This document shows positions 27,195 to 36,878 of a stretch of 64,000 nucleotides of DNA, piece after piece (positions within the stretch are counted from its first letter, which is position 1; each line of letters starts with the position of its first letter). The position numbers and the translations under genes were made by a program. Source of the DNA: Pseudomonas iridis (GTDB lineage: Bacteria > Pseudomonadota > Gammaproteobacteria > Pseudomonadales > Pseudomonadaceae); NCBI RefSeq assembly GCF_017980685.1, contig NZ_JACXXO010000004.1, positions 248,001 to 312,000 on the forward strand. Reading direction: 5' to 3'. The notes beneath the pieces are model-generated. The model was not told the DNA's origin. It saw nothing but the letters and a program-made list of their open reading frames with translations, and searched no databases.

Positions 27195-27620
27195 TCAGAG
27201 AGCAGGCGCGGTTTTGGCATTCCCTGCCTTAACCAAATCAAATCTACACAGAATATCCATAGGGCCGACTCCCACTCCCTTGACGATTCCATTGAAAGAC
27301 GCTTGGTAGAGTCCTTTCTCAATATCGAAATTGATATCGACCGATATCGCTTCCCTTGCTTCAGCCTTTTCCAGAGTGAACTCAGATAGCGATCGATAGA
27401 TCAGCTGATAAAAAGTCGGAGCCTTGGTTGCCCCGTTATTTTTGAAGAGAAAGTAGAGGCTTCTAAACTTTCGAGCGCTCTCTTCCTGTGCGCCGTAGAC
27501 GTGAATAAACTCGCCATCATAATGAACACCGCAATCATTCACTTCAAGATCGGGACGCTCCTCAATCTTCGCGGTAAATTCTCCCGTCACACCGGGTAAG
27601 ACAATGCGCTTGCCAGTCAT
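27195..27620 (-). CDS. Hypothetical protein
   Basis: Protein of 141 aa. The start at 27620 (MTGKRIVLPGV) is preferred because GGAG lies 6 bp upstream; another ATG at 27632 has no ribosome site. It appears soluble with mixed strands and helices (PTFYQLIYRSLSEFTLEKAEAR). I do not recognise a family. Base composition is poorer in G+C than the flanks, like the ATPase gene upstream in the same direction 111 bp away, so both may have arrived together. Confidence 0.5.
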   Translation of the reverse strand: MTGKRIVLPGVTGEFTAKIEERPDLEVNDCGVHYDGEFIHVYGAQEESARKFRSLYFLFKNNGATKAPTFYQLIYRSLSEFTLEKAEAREAISVDINFDIEKGLYQASFNGIVKGVGVGPMDILCRFDLVKAGNAKTAPAL

Positions 27621-27731
27621 ATTCAACTCCATTGAATCGCTAAGTGGAGTGGCAATAGTGTGGGGGGCCTGAAAGTAATGTAACTGTCAGGTTTGACAGG
27701 TTTTTAGATCGATTTCATTGAACGGGTGTTT

Positions 27732-28901
27732 TCATTCGCCACGACGGCGAAGGTATTCCGCGAAAAGAGGAACGGTGAAATCAAGGTAACCATGGTCGGT
27801 GCTGTAGATCATACCTTTGGAAATGATATTGGCCCTAGCCGGGCCTAGCGATGACTGATCGCGCGCCATCTCCCTGGCGATACCTGCCATTGGATAAGGG
27901 CCGTCACCAAGAGCAGCCATCGCCATTACAAACTGGATCTCGGCCTTGGTAAGCCGGTCATACCGAACCTTGAAGAAGCCTGCATCAAGACCCGAGAGAG
28001 TCTCTGGATAGGCGCGTTCGACATCACCGAGCGTGATCGCAGGGCCAGATGCAACATCCCATGAGGTTGATCCCCATTCCTGCAAGAAAAACGGATAACC
28101 CTTGGTTCGCGCAAAAATAGCGTCGAGAGCAGCATCTTCAATGGTTTGCTCCTCCTCCTCGACGGGTTTTCGTACTGCAAGTTTTGCCGCTTCTTCATCA
28201 AGCGCGCCTACAGGTGGGTACAGGAACAGCCGCTCCGCATACGACTTTGCCTCGCCAGCCAATTTAGCTACCTGCGGCAGTCCCGCTCCAACCATAACCA
28301 CAGGCAACCCGCGCTGAGCCATTCGATGCATCGCAACAATGAGTGCGGATAAATCGTCTTCGCAGAGGTACTGAACTTCATCGATGAGCAGAATCCACCC
28401 CTTGCCAGCGGCTTTTGCGCCTTCGCCAATAACGGTGAACAGGTCTGGGAGGTCGTGCTGCAGATCGCCACTATCCGCGAGCCCAGGCTCTGCACCTTCC
28501 ACACCGACCTCAACGCCACCGATGTCAATTTTAAAAATCGAGGCAAAGTTGCGCAGGGCGCCCATCCCCCGACTGGCAATCTGCTTAGCCGCTTCAAATC
28601 CCGAAAGTGAACGCATCACGCGCCGTAGTTCTGGGTAAAGCAGAGTAGAGAGTGTGTTTTTCTCCGGAGCCTCAAGCTGAGAAACGAGCATCTCCTGCTG
28701 TCTCGCAATATTTCCGATTTCGTTCAATAAAACCGTCTTGCCAACGCCACGAAGGCCCAGAAGCATCAGCGACCGCGCAGGTTTCCCTCTCACTGCTCGC
28801 CCGCAGGAAATACGAGCCATCTCCAGGATGGGGTCTCGGCCAGCGAGCTCCGGTGGTGGAAAACCAGCCCCGGGGGCGAAGGGATTACGGTAGGGATCCA
28901 T
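27732..28901 (-). CDS. AAA family ATPase (ATP-binding protein)
   Basis: Protein of 389 aa opening MDPYRNPFAPGAGFPPPELAGRD. Walker A is GLRGVGKT at 49-56, Walker B is WILLIDEVQYL, and a sensor-like VVMVGAGLPQ follows. After the ATPase domain there is a helical lid and a winged-helix-like C-terminus (LDAGFFKVRYDRLTKAEIQF). Solitary members of this family occur in phages, plasmids and genomic islands; the role is unknown, perhaps in DNA handling or a toxin-like function. G+C is lower than the neighbours, suggesting transfer. Confidence 0.75.
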   Translation of the reverse strand: MDPYRNPFAPGAGFPPPELAGRDPILEMARISCGRAVRGKPARSLMLLGLRGVGKTVLLNEIGNIARQQEMLVSQLEAPEKNTLSTLLYPELRRVMRSLSGFEAAKQIASRGMGALRNFASIFKIDIGGVEVGVEGAEPGLADSGDLQHDLPDLFTVIGEGAKAAGKGWILLIDEVQYLCEDDLSALIVAMHRMAQRGLPVVMVGAGLPQVAKLAGEAKSYAERLFLYPPVGALDEEAAKLAVRKPVEEEEQTIEDAALDAIFARTKGYPFFLQEWGSTSWDVASGPAITLGDVERAYPETLSGLDAGFFKVRYDRLTKAEIQFVMAMAALGDGPYPMAGIAREMARDQSSLGPARANIISKGMIYSTDHGYLDFTVPLFAEYLRRRGE

Positions 28902-29178
28902 TTAGAACCTCATTCGGAAATTAGCGTTAAATAACCATAGATAGCGTTTTTTACTATCTTTACATAGATATCGGTACAGTCCAATCAAAGGGCACAAGTA
29001 CCGTCCTGAAGAGGAGCTGGCGTTATCGGGCTACAAGCTTGGTCGGCTCCAAGGCCGCCAAGTCCAAAGCATGACCCCTGTCAAAACCCTGAACACACAA
29101 ACAGAAACACACCCCCACCATTGAAACCACTCAAGCCCTGCCCCATCTAACACCCATACCCAATTGCGCAGGTGCCCC
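28902..29178. other. AT-rich junction between ATPase and lon2
   Basis: The first 80 bases are AT-rich and hold AGATAG/CTATCT (28939-28944, 28954-28959), a possible operator for the minus-strand ATPase. From about 28986 an open plus-strand stretch reads HKYRPEEELALSGYKLGRLQ without a start, which may be the tail of a lost gene. I cannot assign it to a family. Confidence 0.35.
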
Positions 29179-31602
29179 ATGAGCGACCAGCAAGAATTCC
29201 CCGATAACTCCGACGACTACACCGAAGCCAGCGAAGACCACATCGAACACACCACCTCCGGCAAAGGCCTGGCACTGCCCGGCCAGAACCTGCCGGACAA
29301 GGTCTACATCATCCCGATCCACAACCGCCCGTTCTTCCCGGCGCAAGTGCTGCCGGTCATCGTCAACGAAGAACCGTGGGCCGAAACCCTCGAACTGGTC
29401 AGCAAATCCGAACACCACTCCCTGGCCCTGTTCTTCATGGACACGCCCCAGGAAGACCCGCGCCACTTCAACACCGACGCCCTCCCCGAGTACGGGACAC
29501 TGGTCAAGGTGCACCACGCCAGCCGCGAAAACGGCAAACTCCAGTTCGTCGCCCAAGGCCTGAGCCGCGTCCGCATCAAGACCTGGCTCAAGCACCACCG
29601 CCCGCCGTATCTGGTGGAAGTCGAATACCCGCATCAGCCGACCGAGCCGACCGACGAGGTCAAGGCCTACGGCATGGCGCTGATCAACGCGATCAAGGAA
29701 CTGCTGCCGCTCAACCCGCTGTACAGCGAAGAGCTGAAGAACTACCTCAACCGCTTCAGCCCCAACGACCCGTCGCCACTGACCGACTTCGCCGCCGCCC
29801 TGACCTCGGCCACTGGAGCCGAGTTGCAAGCCGTGCTCGACTGCGTGCCAATGCTCAAGCGCATGGAAAAAGTCCTGCCGATGCTGCGCAAGGAAGTCGA
29901 AGTCGCGCGCCTGCAAAAAGAAATCTCCGCTGAGGTCAACCGCAAGATCGGCGAGCATCAGCGCGAGTTCTTCCTCAAGGAACAACTCAAAGTCATCCAG
30001 CAGGAACTCGGCCTGACCAAGGACGACCGCAGCGCTGACCTCGAACAGTTCCAGCAGCGTCTGGAAGGTAAAGTCCTGCCGGCGCAGGTGCAGAAACGCC
30101 TCGACGAAGAAACGCACAAACTGTCGATCCTCGAGACCGGCTCGCCGGAGTACGCGGTCACCCGCAACTACCTCGACTGGGCGACGTCGGTGCCGTGGGG
30201 CGTTTATGGCGCGGACAAACTCGACCTCAAGCACGCGCGCAAGGTGCTGGACAAACACCACGCCGGCCTCGACGACATCAAGGACCGCATCCTCGAATTC
30301 CTCGCGGTCGGTGCCTATAAAGGCGAGATCAGCGGTTCTATCGTGCTGCTGGTCGGCCCGCCAGGCGTTGGTAAAACCAGTGTCGGCAAATCCATCGCTG
30401 AATCCCTCGGCCGCCCGTTCTACCGCTTCAGCGTCGGCGGCATGCGCGACGAAGCCGAGATCAAGGGCCACCGCCGCACTTACATCGGCGCACAGCCAGG
30501 CAAACTCGTGCAGGCGTTGAAAGACGTCGAGGTGATGAACCCGGTGATCATGCTCGACGAGATCGACAAGATGGGTCAGAGCTACCAGGGCGACCCGGCC
30601 TCGGCACTGCTGGAAACCCTCGACCCGGAACAGAACGTCGAATTCCTCGACCACTACCTCGATCTGCGCATGGACTTGTCGAAAGTCCTGTTCGTCTGCA
30701 CCGCCAACACGCTTGATTCGATCCCCGGCCCGTTGCTCGACCGTATGGAAGTGATTCGTCTGTCGGGCTACATCACCGAAGAAAAAGTCGCCATCGCCAA
30801 GCGTCACTTGTGGCCAAAACTGTTGGAAAAGGCCGGCGTGTCCAAGGGTAGCCTGAGCATCAGCGACAGCGCCCTGAAAACCTTGATCGACGGTTACGCC
30901 CGTGAAGCCGGGGTGCGTCAGTTGGAGAAACAACTGGGCAAACTGGTGCGCAAAGCGGTGATGAAACTGATCGACGAGCCAAAAGCGATGATCAAACTCG
31001 GGCCGAAAGATCTGGAAGCCTCGCTGGGCCATCCGGTGTTCCGCAACGAGCAAGTGCTGTCCGGCACAGGTGTCATCACGGGACTGGCCTGGACCAGCAT
31101 GGGCGGCGCCACGTTGCCGATCGAAGCGACGCGGATCCACACACTCAATCGCGGTTTCAAACTCACCGGGCAGTTGGGTGACGTGATGAAGGAATCGGCG
31201 GAGATCGCCTACAGCTACGTCAGCTCGAACCTGAAGCAATTCGGCGGCGATGCGAAGTTCTTCGACGAAGCCTTCGTCCACCTGCACGTACCGGAAGGCG
31301 CGACACCGAAGGATGGCCCGAGCGCCGGCGTGACCATGGCCAGCGCTTTGCTCTCTCTCGCACGCAATCAAGCGCCGAAAAAAGGCGTGGCGATGACCGG
31401 CGAGCTGACACTGACCGGACATGTACTGCCGATTGGCGGGGTACGTGAAAAGGTGATCGCGGCCCGGCGGCAGAAGATTTTCGAGTTGATCCTGCCAGAA
31501 CCGAACCGGGGCAACTTCGACGAACTGCCGGACTACTTGAAAGAAGGCATTACCGTGCACTTCGCCAAGCGGTTTGCGGATGTGGCGAAGGTGCTCTTCT
31601 GA
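29179..31602 (+). CDS. lon: ATP-dependent Lon-type protease (second Lon)
   Basis: Protease of 807 aa. The start at 29179 has AGG 6 bp upstream. Order: Lon N-terminal substrate domain (VYIIPIHNRPFFP), coiled coil (around REFFLKEQLKVIQQELG), AAA+ domain with GPPGVGKT near 392-400 and MLDEIDKM, then the protease domain with Ser715 in KDGPSAG and Lys758 in GVREKV. In P. aeruginosa the equivalent gene next to icp is PA0779 (AsrA), a stress-response Lon paralogue distinct from the main Lon. A REP element separates it from icp. Confidence 0.93.
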   Translation: MSDQQEFPDNSDDYTEASEDHIEHTTSGKGLALPGQNLPDKVYIIPIHNRPFFPAQVLPVIVNEEPWAETLELVSKSEHHSLALFFMDTPQEDPRHFNTDALPEYGTLVKVHHASRENGKLQFVAQGLSRVRIKTWLKHHRPPYLVEVEYPHQPTEPTDEVKAYGMALINAIKELLPLNPLYSEELKNYLNRFSPNDPSPLTDFAAALTSATGAELQAVLDCVPMLKRMEKVLPMLRKEVEVARLQKEISAEVNRKIGEHQREFFLKEQLKVIQQELGLTKDDRSADLEQFQQRLEGKVLPAQVQKRLDEETHKLSILETGSPEYAVTRNYLDWATSVPWGVYGADKLDLKHARKVLDKHHAGLDDIKDRILEFLAVGAYKGEISGSIVLLVGPPGVGKTSVGKSIAESLGRPFYRFSVGGMRDEAEIKGHRRTYIGAQPGKLVQALKDVEVMNPVIMLDEIDKMGQSYQGDPASALLETLDPEQNVEFLDHYLDLRMDLSKVLFVCTANTLDSIPGPLLDRMEVIRLSGYITEEKVAIAKRHLWPKLLEKAGVSKGSLSISDSALKTLIDGYAREAGVRQLEKQLGKLVRKAVMKLIDEPKAMIKLGPKDLEASLGHPVFRNEQVLSGTGVITGLAWTSMGGATLPIEATRIHTLNRGFKLTGQLGDVMKESAEIAYSYVSSNLKQFGGDAKFFDEAFVHLHVPEGATPKDGPSAGVTMASALLSLARNQAPKKGVAMTGELTLTGHVLPIGGVREKVIAARRQKIFELILPEPNRGNFDELPDYLKEGITVHFAKRFADVAKVLF

Positions 31603-31625
31603 ACATGAAGTAGCGACTGCACTAC

Positions 31626-31722
31626 CGCTATCGCTGGCAAGCCAGCTCCCACAATGTTCATTGGTGCTCACAAATCTTGTGCTCTACCGAGAAACCTGTG
31701 GGAGCTGGCTTGCCAGCGATGG
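31626..31722. repeat. REP-type inverted repeat (GGGAGCTGGCTTGCCAGCGA family)
   Basis: Arms 31626-31653 and 31695-31722 match in inverted orientation; third element of this family in the window. Confidence 0.88.
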
Positions 31723-31819
31723 CGTCCTTGACGACACCGCCAAACCGCCCGACGGTCACACTTTGTCTCATCTTCGGTTATGCTCGCCGTTCGTCGCCAA
31801 CGCCGGAGCCGCTGACCTT

Positions 31820-32212
31820 ATGTCCCCCATTCGCCTGTTTGTCCCTATCGCCCTTTCTTTACTGGCCGCTTGCGCCACGCAGCCGAAACAGAACGTGACC
31901 GTGGAAAAACAAAGCGAATGCCCAGTGCGACTCACCACCGGGCAAAACCTGATCGTCATGCTGCCAAGCAACCCGACCACGGGTTATCGCTGGGCGATTC
32001 AGGATTCCGCCGGCGGCGTCTTGCGCGCCCTCAGCCCCGAGGTCTACAGCAACCCGGAAGATGCTGGCGTGGTCGGTGCTGCCGGGCTTTCCACCTGGCG
32101 TTTTCAAGCATTTGCCGCGGGCACCGGGCGTCTGCGTCTGACCTCGCAACAACCCTGGGCGCCGGAAGTGTTGCCGGTAGAAACCTTTGACTGCGCCATT
32201 TCGGTGAACTGA
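31820..32212 (+). CDS. icp: Chagasin-type cysteine protease inhibitor lipoprotein (I42)
   Basis: Protein of 130 aa. The signal peptide ends in a lipobox (LLAAC, Cys18), so it should be lipid-anchored. The diagnostic inhibitor loop NPTTGYRW is present, and a second loop lies near GAAGLSTWRF. Chagasin/ICP proteins block papain-like proteases of a host or prey. The ATG at 31820 gives the shortest complete signal peptide, with GGAG 11 bp upstream. The lysoplasmalogenase gene starts two bases after the stop. Confidence 0.88.
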   Translation: MSPIRLFVPIALSLLAACATQPKQNVTVEKQSECPVRLTTGQNLIVMLPSNPTTGYRWAIQDSAGGVLRALSPEVYSNPEDAGVVGAAGLSTWRFQAFAAGTGRLRLTSQQPWAPEVLPVETFDCAISVN

Positions 32213-32214
32213 TC

Positions 32215-32859
32215 GTGGGCTGGCTGATTCTGGCGCTGATGGGCGCGGTGACCTTTCTCTACGGCTTGAGCACCCACGCGGCGCTGCTTTGTCTGCTGGT
32301 CAAACCGTTGCCGGTGTTGGCATTGCTCGGCTGGCTGCACGACGCACCGCCCAGCGACTATCGCCGCTGGATCAGCCTCGGCCTGATTTTTTCCCTGCTG
32401 GGCGATGTGTTGCTGGCGTGGCCAGGGGATCTGTTCGTGTTCGGCCTTGGCGCATTTCTTGTTGCGCATCTGGCGTATCTCAAGGCTTATCTCAGTGACT
32501 GCAAACGTCTGGCGCTGTTGCCGCTGGTGTTCGCCGTCGCTGTCGGTGCGGTGCTGCTGGGGGTTCTGATTTCCAGCGGGCTGGGGCCGTTGCTGATTCC
32601 CGTGATCGTTTACGGCGCCGCCATCAGCGCCATGCTCTGGCGCGCCCTCGCCCGCCTCGGCAGCGATGTGCCCAAGCGCTCGGCGCTGCTGGCCGCCGGC
32701 GGTGCCTTGGCGTTCGTGTTCTCCGACAGCGTGATCGGCATCGATCGCTTTGTCGCGCCCTTCCATGCCGCGCCTTACGTCATCATCCTCAGTTACTGGC
32801 TCGGGCAGTGGGGTATCGCGGCCTCCGCGTTCTCCCAAAACAAACGCGCTAGCCTTTAA
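32215..32859 (+). CDS. Lysoplasmalogenase (YhhN/TMEM86 family)
   Basis: Integral membrane protein of 214 aa with about seven or eight hydrophobic segments. Family signatures include KPLPVLALL, GLIFSLLGDVLLAWPG and FVFSDSVIGIDRF. The family hydrolyses the vinyl-ether bond of lysoplasmalogens. It starts with GTG two bases after icp, so translation is probably coupled. Confidence 0.82.
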   Translation: MGWLILALMGAVTFLYGLSTHAALLCLLVKPLPVLALLGWLHDAPPSDYRRWISLGLIFSLLGDVLLAWPGDLFVFGLGAFLVAHLAYLKAYLSDCKRLALLPLVFAVAVGAVLLGVLISSGLGPLLIPVIVYGAAISAMLWRALARLGSDVPKRSALLAAGGALAFVFSDSVIGIDRFVAPFHAAPYVIILSYWLGQWGIAASAFSQNKRASL

Positions 32860-32933
32860 AAGATCGCAGCCTTCGGCAGTTCCTACAGAAAACCGCATTC
32901 CCATGTAGGAGCTGCCGCAGGCTGCGATCTTTT
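32858..32933. repeat. REP-type inverted repeat (GATCTTTTGA family)
   Basis: Arms 32858-32887 and 32904-32933 are near-perfect complements around a 16-base centre, immediately at the lysoplasmalogenase stop. Confidence 0.88.
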
Positions 32934-33022
32934 GATTTGCCGCTTTATCAGACAACCCAAGCATCCCCGCGCCACTTTGGCTAAAATGCCGGCCTTTTCC
33001 ACCGACACCGCCGGAAACCGCC

Positions 33023-33766
33023 GTGAGCAAAGAACCCGATCGCATTTTCGCCCAGCCCCTGGACAAGGTGCCTGACTTCGCCTTCAACGAGGACGTGGTG
33101 CGCGTGTTCCCGGACATGATCAAGCGTTCGGTGCCGGGTTACCCGACCATCGTCGAAAACCTCGGCGTGCTCGCCGCTCAATTCGCTCAGCCGAACAGCG
33201 TGCTCTACGACCTCGGCGCCTCCCTCGGTGCGGTGACTCAGGCGCTGCGCCGCCATGTACGCACCGACGGTTGCCGGGTGATCGCTGTGGATAACTCGGC
33301 GGCGATGGTCGAGCGTTGCCGCGAATACCTCAATGGGCAGGACTCGATGTTTCAGGAGTTGCTGCCGGTCGAAGTGATCGAAGGCGACATCCTCGCCCTC
33401 GACTTTCAACCCGCCTCGGTGGTGGCACTGAACTTCACCCTGCAATTCATCGCCCCGGATCAGCGCACCGCGTTGTTGTCGCGCATCCGCCAGTCATTGC
33501 TGCCCGGCGGCGCACTGATTCTGTCGGAAAAACTGCGCTTCAATGACGCCGAAGAACATGCATTGCTGACCGATCTGCACGTCGCGTTCAAACGCGCCAA
33601 CGGCTACAGCGAACTGGAAATCGCCCAGAAACGCAGCGCCATCGAAAACGTCATGAAGCCCGACAGCCTCGAAGAACACCGCGAACGCCTGTTGGCCGCC
33701 GGGTTCTCGAAAGTCGTGCCTTGGTTCCAGTGTCTTAACTTTGCCTCGTTGATTGCCTTGCCATGA
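33023..33766 (+). CDS. cmoA: Carboxy-S-adenosyl-L-methionine synthase
   Basis: Protein of 247 aa, starting with GTG ([19 protein letters not shown]). It has a SAM-binding fold with [15 protein letters not shown] and [15 protein letters not shown], the usual CmoA sequence. It makes carboxy-SAM from SAM and prephenate for the 5-oxyacetyl group of wobble uridine in tRNA. It overlaps cmoB by ATGA. Confidence 0.95.
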   Translation: MSKEPDRIFAQPLDKVPDFAFNEDVVRVFPDMIKRSVPGYPTIVENLGVLAAQFAQPNSVLYDLGASLGAVTQALRRHVRTDGCRVIAVDNSAAMVERCREYLNGQDSMFQELLPVEVIEGDILALDFQPASVVALNFTLQFIAPDQRTALLSRIRQSLLPGGALILSEKLRFNDAEEHALLTDLHVAFKRANGYSELEIAQKRSAIENVMKPDSLEEHRERLLAAGFSKVVPWFQCLNFASLIALP

Positions 33767-34719
33767 TTGATCTGTCCCCCCTCGCCCGCCGTCTGGCCGG
33801 TACACCGCTGGCCGAATGGGCCACCACCCTGCAGCGTCAACTCGACAAGAAAATGGAGAAGGGCCACGGCGATCTGGAGCGCTGGCAAAGTGCGCTGGAC
33901 GCCTTGCCGAAGATCCAGCCGAGCGAAGTCGACCTGCTCAACGGCTTGAAACTCGACACCGATTGCGACGACGAAACCCGCGCGCAAATGCGCACCGCCC
34001 TGATGGGCCTGTCGCCGTGGCGCAAGGGGCCGTTCGATCTGTTTGGTGTGCACGTCGACACGGAATGGCGCTCGGACTGGAAGTGGTCACGGGTCGCCCC
34101 GCATCTGGATCTAAAGGGAAAACGCATCCTCGATGTCGGTTGCGGCAACGGCTACTACATGTGGCGCATGCTTGGCGCCGGTGCGGACAGCGTGATCGGG
34201 GTTGACCCGAACTGGTTGTTCTTCTGCCAGTTTCAGGCTGTGCAGCGCTATCTGTCTGAGCCAAACGCGTGGCACCTGCCCTTCCCGTTCGAGGATTTGC
34301 CGCCGAATCTGGAAGGTTTCGACACGGTGTTTTCCATGGGCGTGTTCTACCACCGCCGCTCGCCGATCGAGCACTTGCTGGCGCTGAAGGATTGCCTGGT
34401 CAAGGGCGGTGAACTGGTACTGGAAACGCTGGTGGTTGAAGGCGACAAGCATCAGGTGCTGGTGCCTGAAGACCGTTACGCGCAAATGCGTAACGTGTGG
34501 TTCCTGCCGTCGGTGCCGGCGCTGGAGTTGTGGTTACGGCGTGCCGGGTTTACCGATATTCGTTGCGTGGATGTCAGTACGACGACGATTGAGGAACAGC
34601 GCGGCACCGAGTGGATGAAGTATCAGTCGTTGAGTGACTTCCTTGATCCGGATGATCACAGCAAGACGATCGAAGGGCTGCCAGCGCCGATGCGAGCGGT
34701 CATCGTCGCCCGCAAGTGA
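33763..34719 (+). CDS. cmoB: tRNA U34 carboxymethyltransferase
   Basis: Protein of 318 aa with the CmoB N-terminal domain, GRKGPF-type segment [23 protein letters not shown] and SAM motif [16 protein letters not shown]. It transfers the carboxymethyl group from carboxy-SAM to 5-hydroxyuridine at tRNA position 34. It directly overlaps cmoA and acts with it. Confidence 0.95.
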   Translation: MIDLSPLARRLAGTPLAEWATTLQRQLDKKMEKGHGDLERWQSALDALPKIQPSEVDLLNGLKLDTDCDDETRAQMRTALMGLSPWRKGPFDLFGVHVDTEWRSDWKWSRVAPHLDLKGKRILDVGCGNGYYMWRMLGAGADSVIGVDPNWLFFCQFQAVQRYLSEPNAWHLPFPFEDLPPNLEGFDTVFSMGVFYHRRSPIEHLLALKDCLVKGGELVLETLVVEGDKHQVLVPEDRYAQMRNVWFLPSVPALELWLRRAGFTDIRCVDVSTTTIEEQRGTEWMKYQSLSDFLDPDDHSKTIEGLPAPMRAVIVARK

Positions 34720-34747
34720 CTAAAACTCCCTGACACCGCGGTGAGCC

Positions 34748-34898
34748 CACCCCTCACCCCAGCCCTCTCCCCAGGGAGAGGGAGCCAGTTTTTTGGGGGT
34801 TCAGGATCTGAGTTCAACTCGATATCCCGGTCGCCGCACCTCTGCCAATCACCTCGGTCAGTCCCCTCTCCCTCTGGGAGAGGGTTAGGGTGAGGGGC
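34748..34898. repeat. Inverted repeat (CCCTCTCCC type) between cmoB and tadA
   Basis: Arms 34748-34782 and 34863-34898 carry CCCTCACCCCAGCCCTCTCC and its complement GGGAGAGGGTTAGGGTGAGG, each with a small internal hairpin. It is a different family from the other palindromes here and sits between convergent genes. Confidence 0.8.
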
Positions 34899-35385
34899 TT
34901 TTGGCTCGGCGGGCTCTGAAGAACTCGGTCAACACCGTCCCACACTCCTCTGCCAACACCCCGCCCTCATACAACACCCGGTGATTCAAAAAGCCCTGGG
35001 TGAAAAACTGCCCCTGGCTTTGCACGATCCCGGCTTTTGGCTCCAGCGCGCCATACACCACCCGCGCCACCCTTGAATGCACGATCAAACCGGCGCACAT
35101 GCTGCACGGCTCCAGCGTCACGTACAGCGTGCTGCCGGGCAGTCGATAGTTATCCACCGCCTGCGCCGCGGCGCGGATCGCGACCATTTCGGCGTGAGCG
35201 CTCGGGTCGCTGGCGCTGATCGGGCAGTTGAAGCCACGACCGATGATCTCGCCTTCCTGCACCAGCACCGCGCCCACCGGCACTTCGCCGAGGGCTGCGC
35301 CTTGCGCCGCAAGGGCAAGCGCTTCGCGCATGAAGTCGCGGTCACGGCTGCGGTCGATGATCGCTGCGGGGCGAATCTGGCGCAT
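34885..35385 (-). CDS. tadA: tRNA-specific adenosine deaminase
   Basis: Enzyme of 166 aa with zinc ligands and catalytic Glu in HAE (64-66) and PCSMC (93-97). It deaminates A34 to inosine in tRNA-Arg(ACG). The start at 35385 has GAGGTG upstream and shares bases with the stop of the multicopper oxidase (TGATG), which means translational coupling; the longer frame to 35454 would overlap that gene more. Confidence 0.94.
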   Translation of the reverse strand: MRQIRPAAIIDRSRDRDFMREALALAAQGAALGEVPVGAVLVQEGEIIGRGFNCPISASDPSAHAEMVAIRAAAQAVDNYRLPGSTLYVTLEPCSMCAGLIVHSRVARVVYGALEPKAGIVQSQGQFFTQGFLNHRVLYEGGVLAEECGTVLTEFFRARRAKSPSP

Positions 35386-36761
35386 CACTTCACCTCGATG
35401 GCGGCCATCAGGCCGGTTTCCATGTGGTCGATCACGTGGCAATGGAACATCCATACTCCCGGGTTATCCGCAACCAGCGCCACTTGCGCGCGCTCGTTCT
35501 TGCCCAGCAGATAGGTGTCGGTGAAGTACGGGATGACCTTGTGCCGGTTCGACGCAATCACCTTGAAGCTCATGCCGTGCAGGTGAATCGGGTGCTGATA
35601 CTGGGTCATGTTCTTCAATTCGAAAATATAGCTCTGGCCCAGTTTGAGACTGGCAATCGGACGATCGGCGCACGTCTTGTCGGTGATGTCCCACGCCTTG
35701 CCGTTAATCTGCCACAGACTTGGCGGCTTGCCGTTGTCGACGTTGACCGACACCGAACCGACCCATTCGAAATTGAAGTTGAGTTTCTCGGCATTGGCCA
35801 GGTCCGGTTCGGCCACCGGGTTGGCGGGCAGCGCCGGCGGCCACTCGGTCGGCGCGTCCGTGTTGGCCACCGAGCGCAGAGTGCCCAGACGCACCGGGCC
35901 ATTGCGCAGCGACAATTCTTCGCCTGCCGCCGGTGCCTTGATCGCCAGGCAAATACGCATGCCGGGGCCGAGCCAGTATTCTTTGCCCAATGGGCGCGGC
36001 TCAACCGGGTTGCCGTCCAGCGCGTAGATTTTTGCCTCAACACCAGGAATGTTGATGCGGTAAGTCAGGGTGTTATCCAGATTGAGCAAACGCACGCGGG
36101 TGATCTGCCCGGCCGGCAGGTCGATCACCGGCAACGGCACGCCATTGATGGTCGACAAACGCCCCGCCGTACCACCGCGCGCGGCTTCACGGGGGATGCT
36201 GAATTCGACGAAATTGCCTTCTTCGTCGATGTGCCAGTTCTTCAGGCTCAGGGTCTTTTCGTAGTTGAAACCGGTCGGCTCGCGCTCTTCGATGATCAGC
36301 GGCCCGACCAATCCGCGCCCCAGTTCTTCGCTGCTGCTGACATGCGGGTGATACCAGTAGCTGCCGGCGTCCGGCACGCGGAATTTGTAGTCGAAGTATT
36401 CGCCCGGCAGCACCGGCAATTGCGACACGTATGGCACGCCGTCCATTTCCAGCGGCAGGCGAATGCCGTGCCAGTGAATGGTGGTCGCCACCGGCAGATG
36501 GTTGATGAACCGCACCCGCAGCCACTCGCCCTGACGCACGCGCAACTCGGTGCCCGGTGCCGACGGGCCGAACGCCCAGGCCTCGGTCTTGTGCCCCGGC
36601 ACCAGTTCCACATCCAGGGGCGCGGCGATCAACTCGTAGTCGTGGCCCGCCTCGGCGTCAGCCATCTTGCCCAGCCAGTAACGCGACGCGCCCCCCGCTC
36701 CAACGCCTACGACAACAAGACCGGCCAGGCCACCGAGGATTTGGCGACGGGTAAAGGACAT
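35385..36761 (-). CDS. Tat-exported multicopper oxidase
   Basis: Protein of 458 aa. The start at 36761 gives MSFTRRQILGGLAGLVVVGV, a twin-arginine signal. Copper ligand motifs appear in order: HWHG, WYHPH, HPIHLHG and FHCHVIDHMETGLM. Residues before the last motif fit an enzyme with one type 1 and a trinuclear copper centre, related to CueO/FtsP-like oxidases. It acts in the periplasm, perhaps in copper or metal detoxification; the substrate is unknown. The last base of its stop is shared with the tadA start. Confidence 0.85.
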   Translation of the reverse strand: MSFTRRQILGGLAGLVVVGVGAGGASRYWLGKMADAEAGHDYELIAAPLDVELVPGHKTEAWAFGPSAPGTELRVRQGEWLRVRFINHLPVATTIHWHGIRLPLEMDGVPYVSQLPVLPGEYFDYKFRVPDAGSYWYHPHVSSSEELGRGLVGPLIIEEREPTGFNYEKTLSLKNWHIDEEGNFVEFSIPREAARGGTAGRLSTINGVPLPVIDLPAGQITRVRLLNLDNTLTYRINIPGVEAKIYALDGNPVEPRPLGKEYWLGPGMRICLAIKAPAAGEELSLRNGPVRLGTLRSVANTDAPTEWPPALPANPVAEPDLANAEKLNFNFEWVGSVSVNVDNGKPPSLWQINGKAWDITDKTCADRPIASLKLGQSYIFELKNMTQYQHPIHLHGMSFKVIASNRHKVIPYFTDTYLLGKNERAQVALVADNPGVWMFHCHVIDHMETGLMAAIEVK

Positions 36762-36878
36762 GAACTCAACTACCTCACGTATCAGCGACAGACCCCTGAA
36801 GGCCCGTAAAAGGCGAATACGATACACCTGCGGTTGAGAAACAGTAAGGGTGACCTGAGGCCGCACACCCCTACGGAC

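Noticed and set aside
29131..31671. Long open frame of 846 codons opposite lon2
   Set aside because: Same reason: a complement of a highly biased GC-rich gene with no recognisable domain.
32104..33123. 339-codon minus-strand frame across icp, yhhN and cmoA
   Set aside because: It spans three well-supported plus-strand genes and a REP element; no domain.
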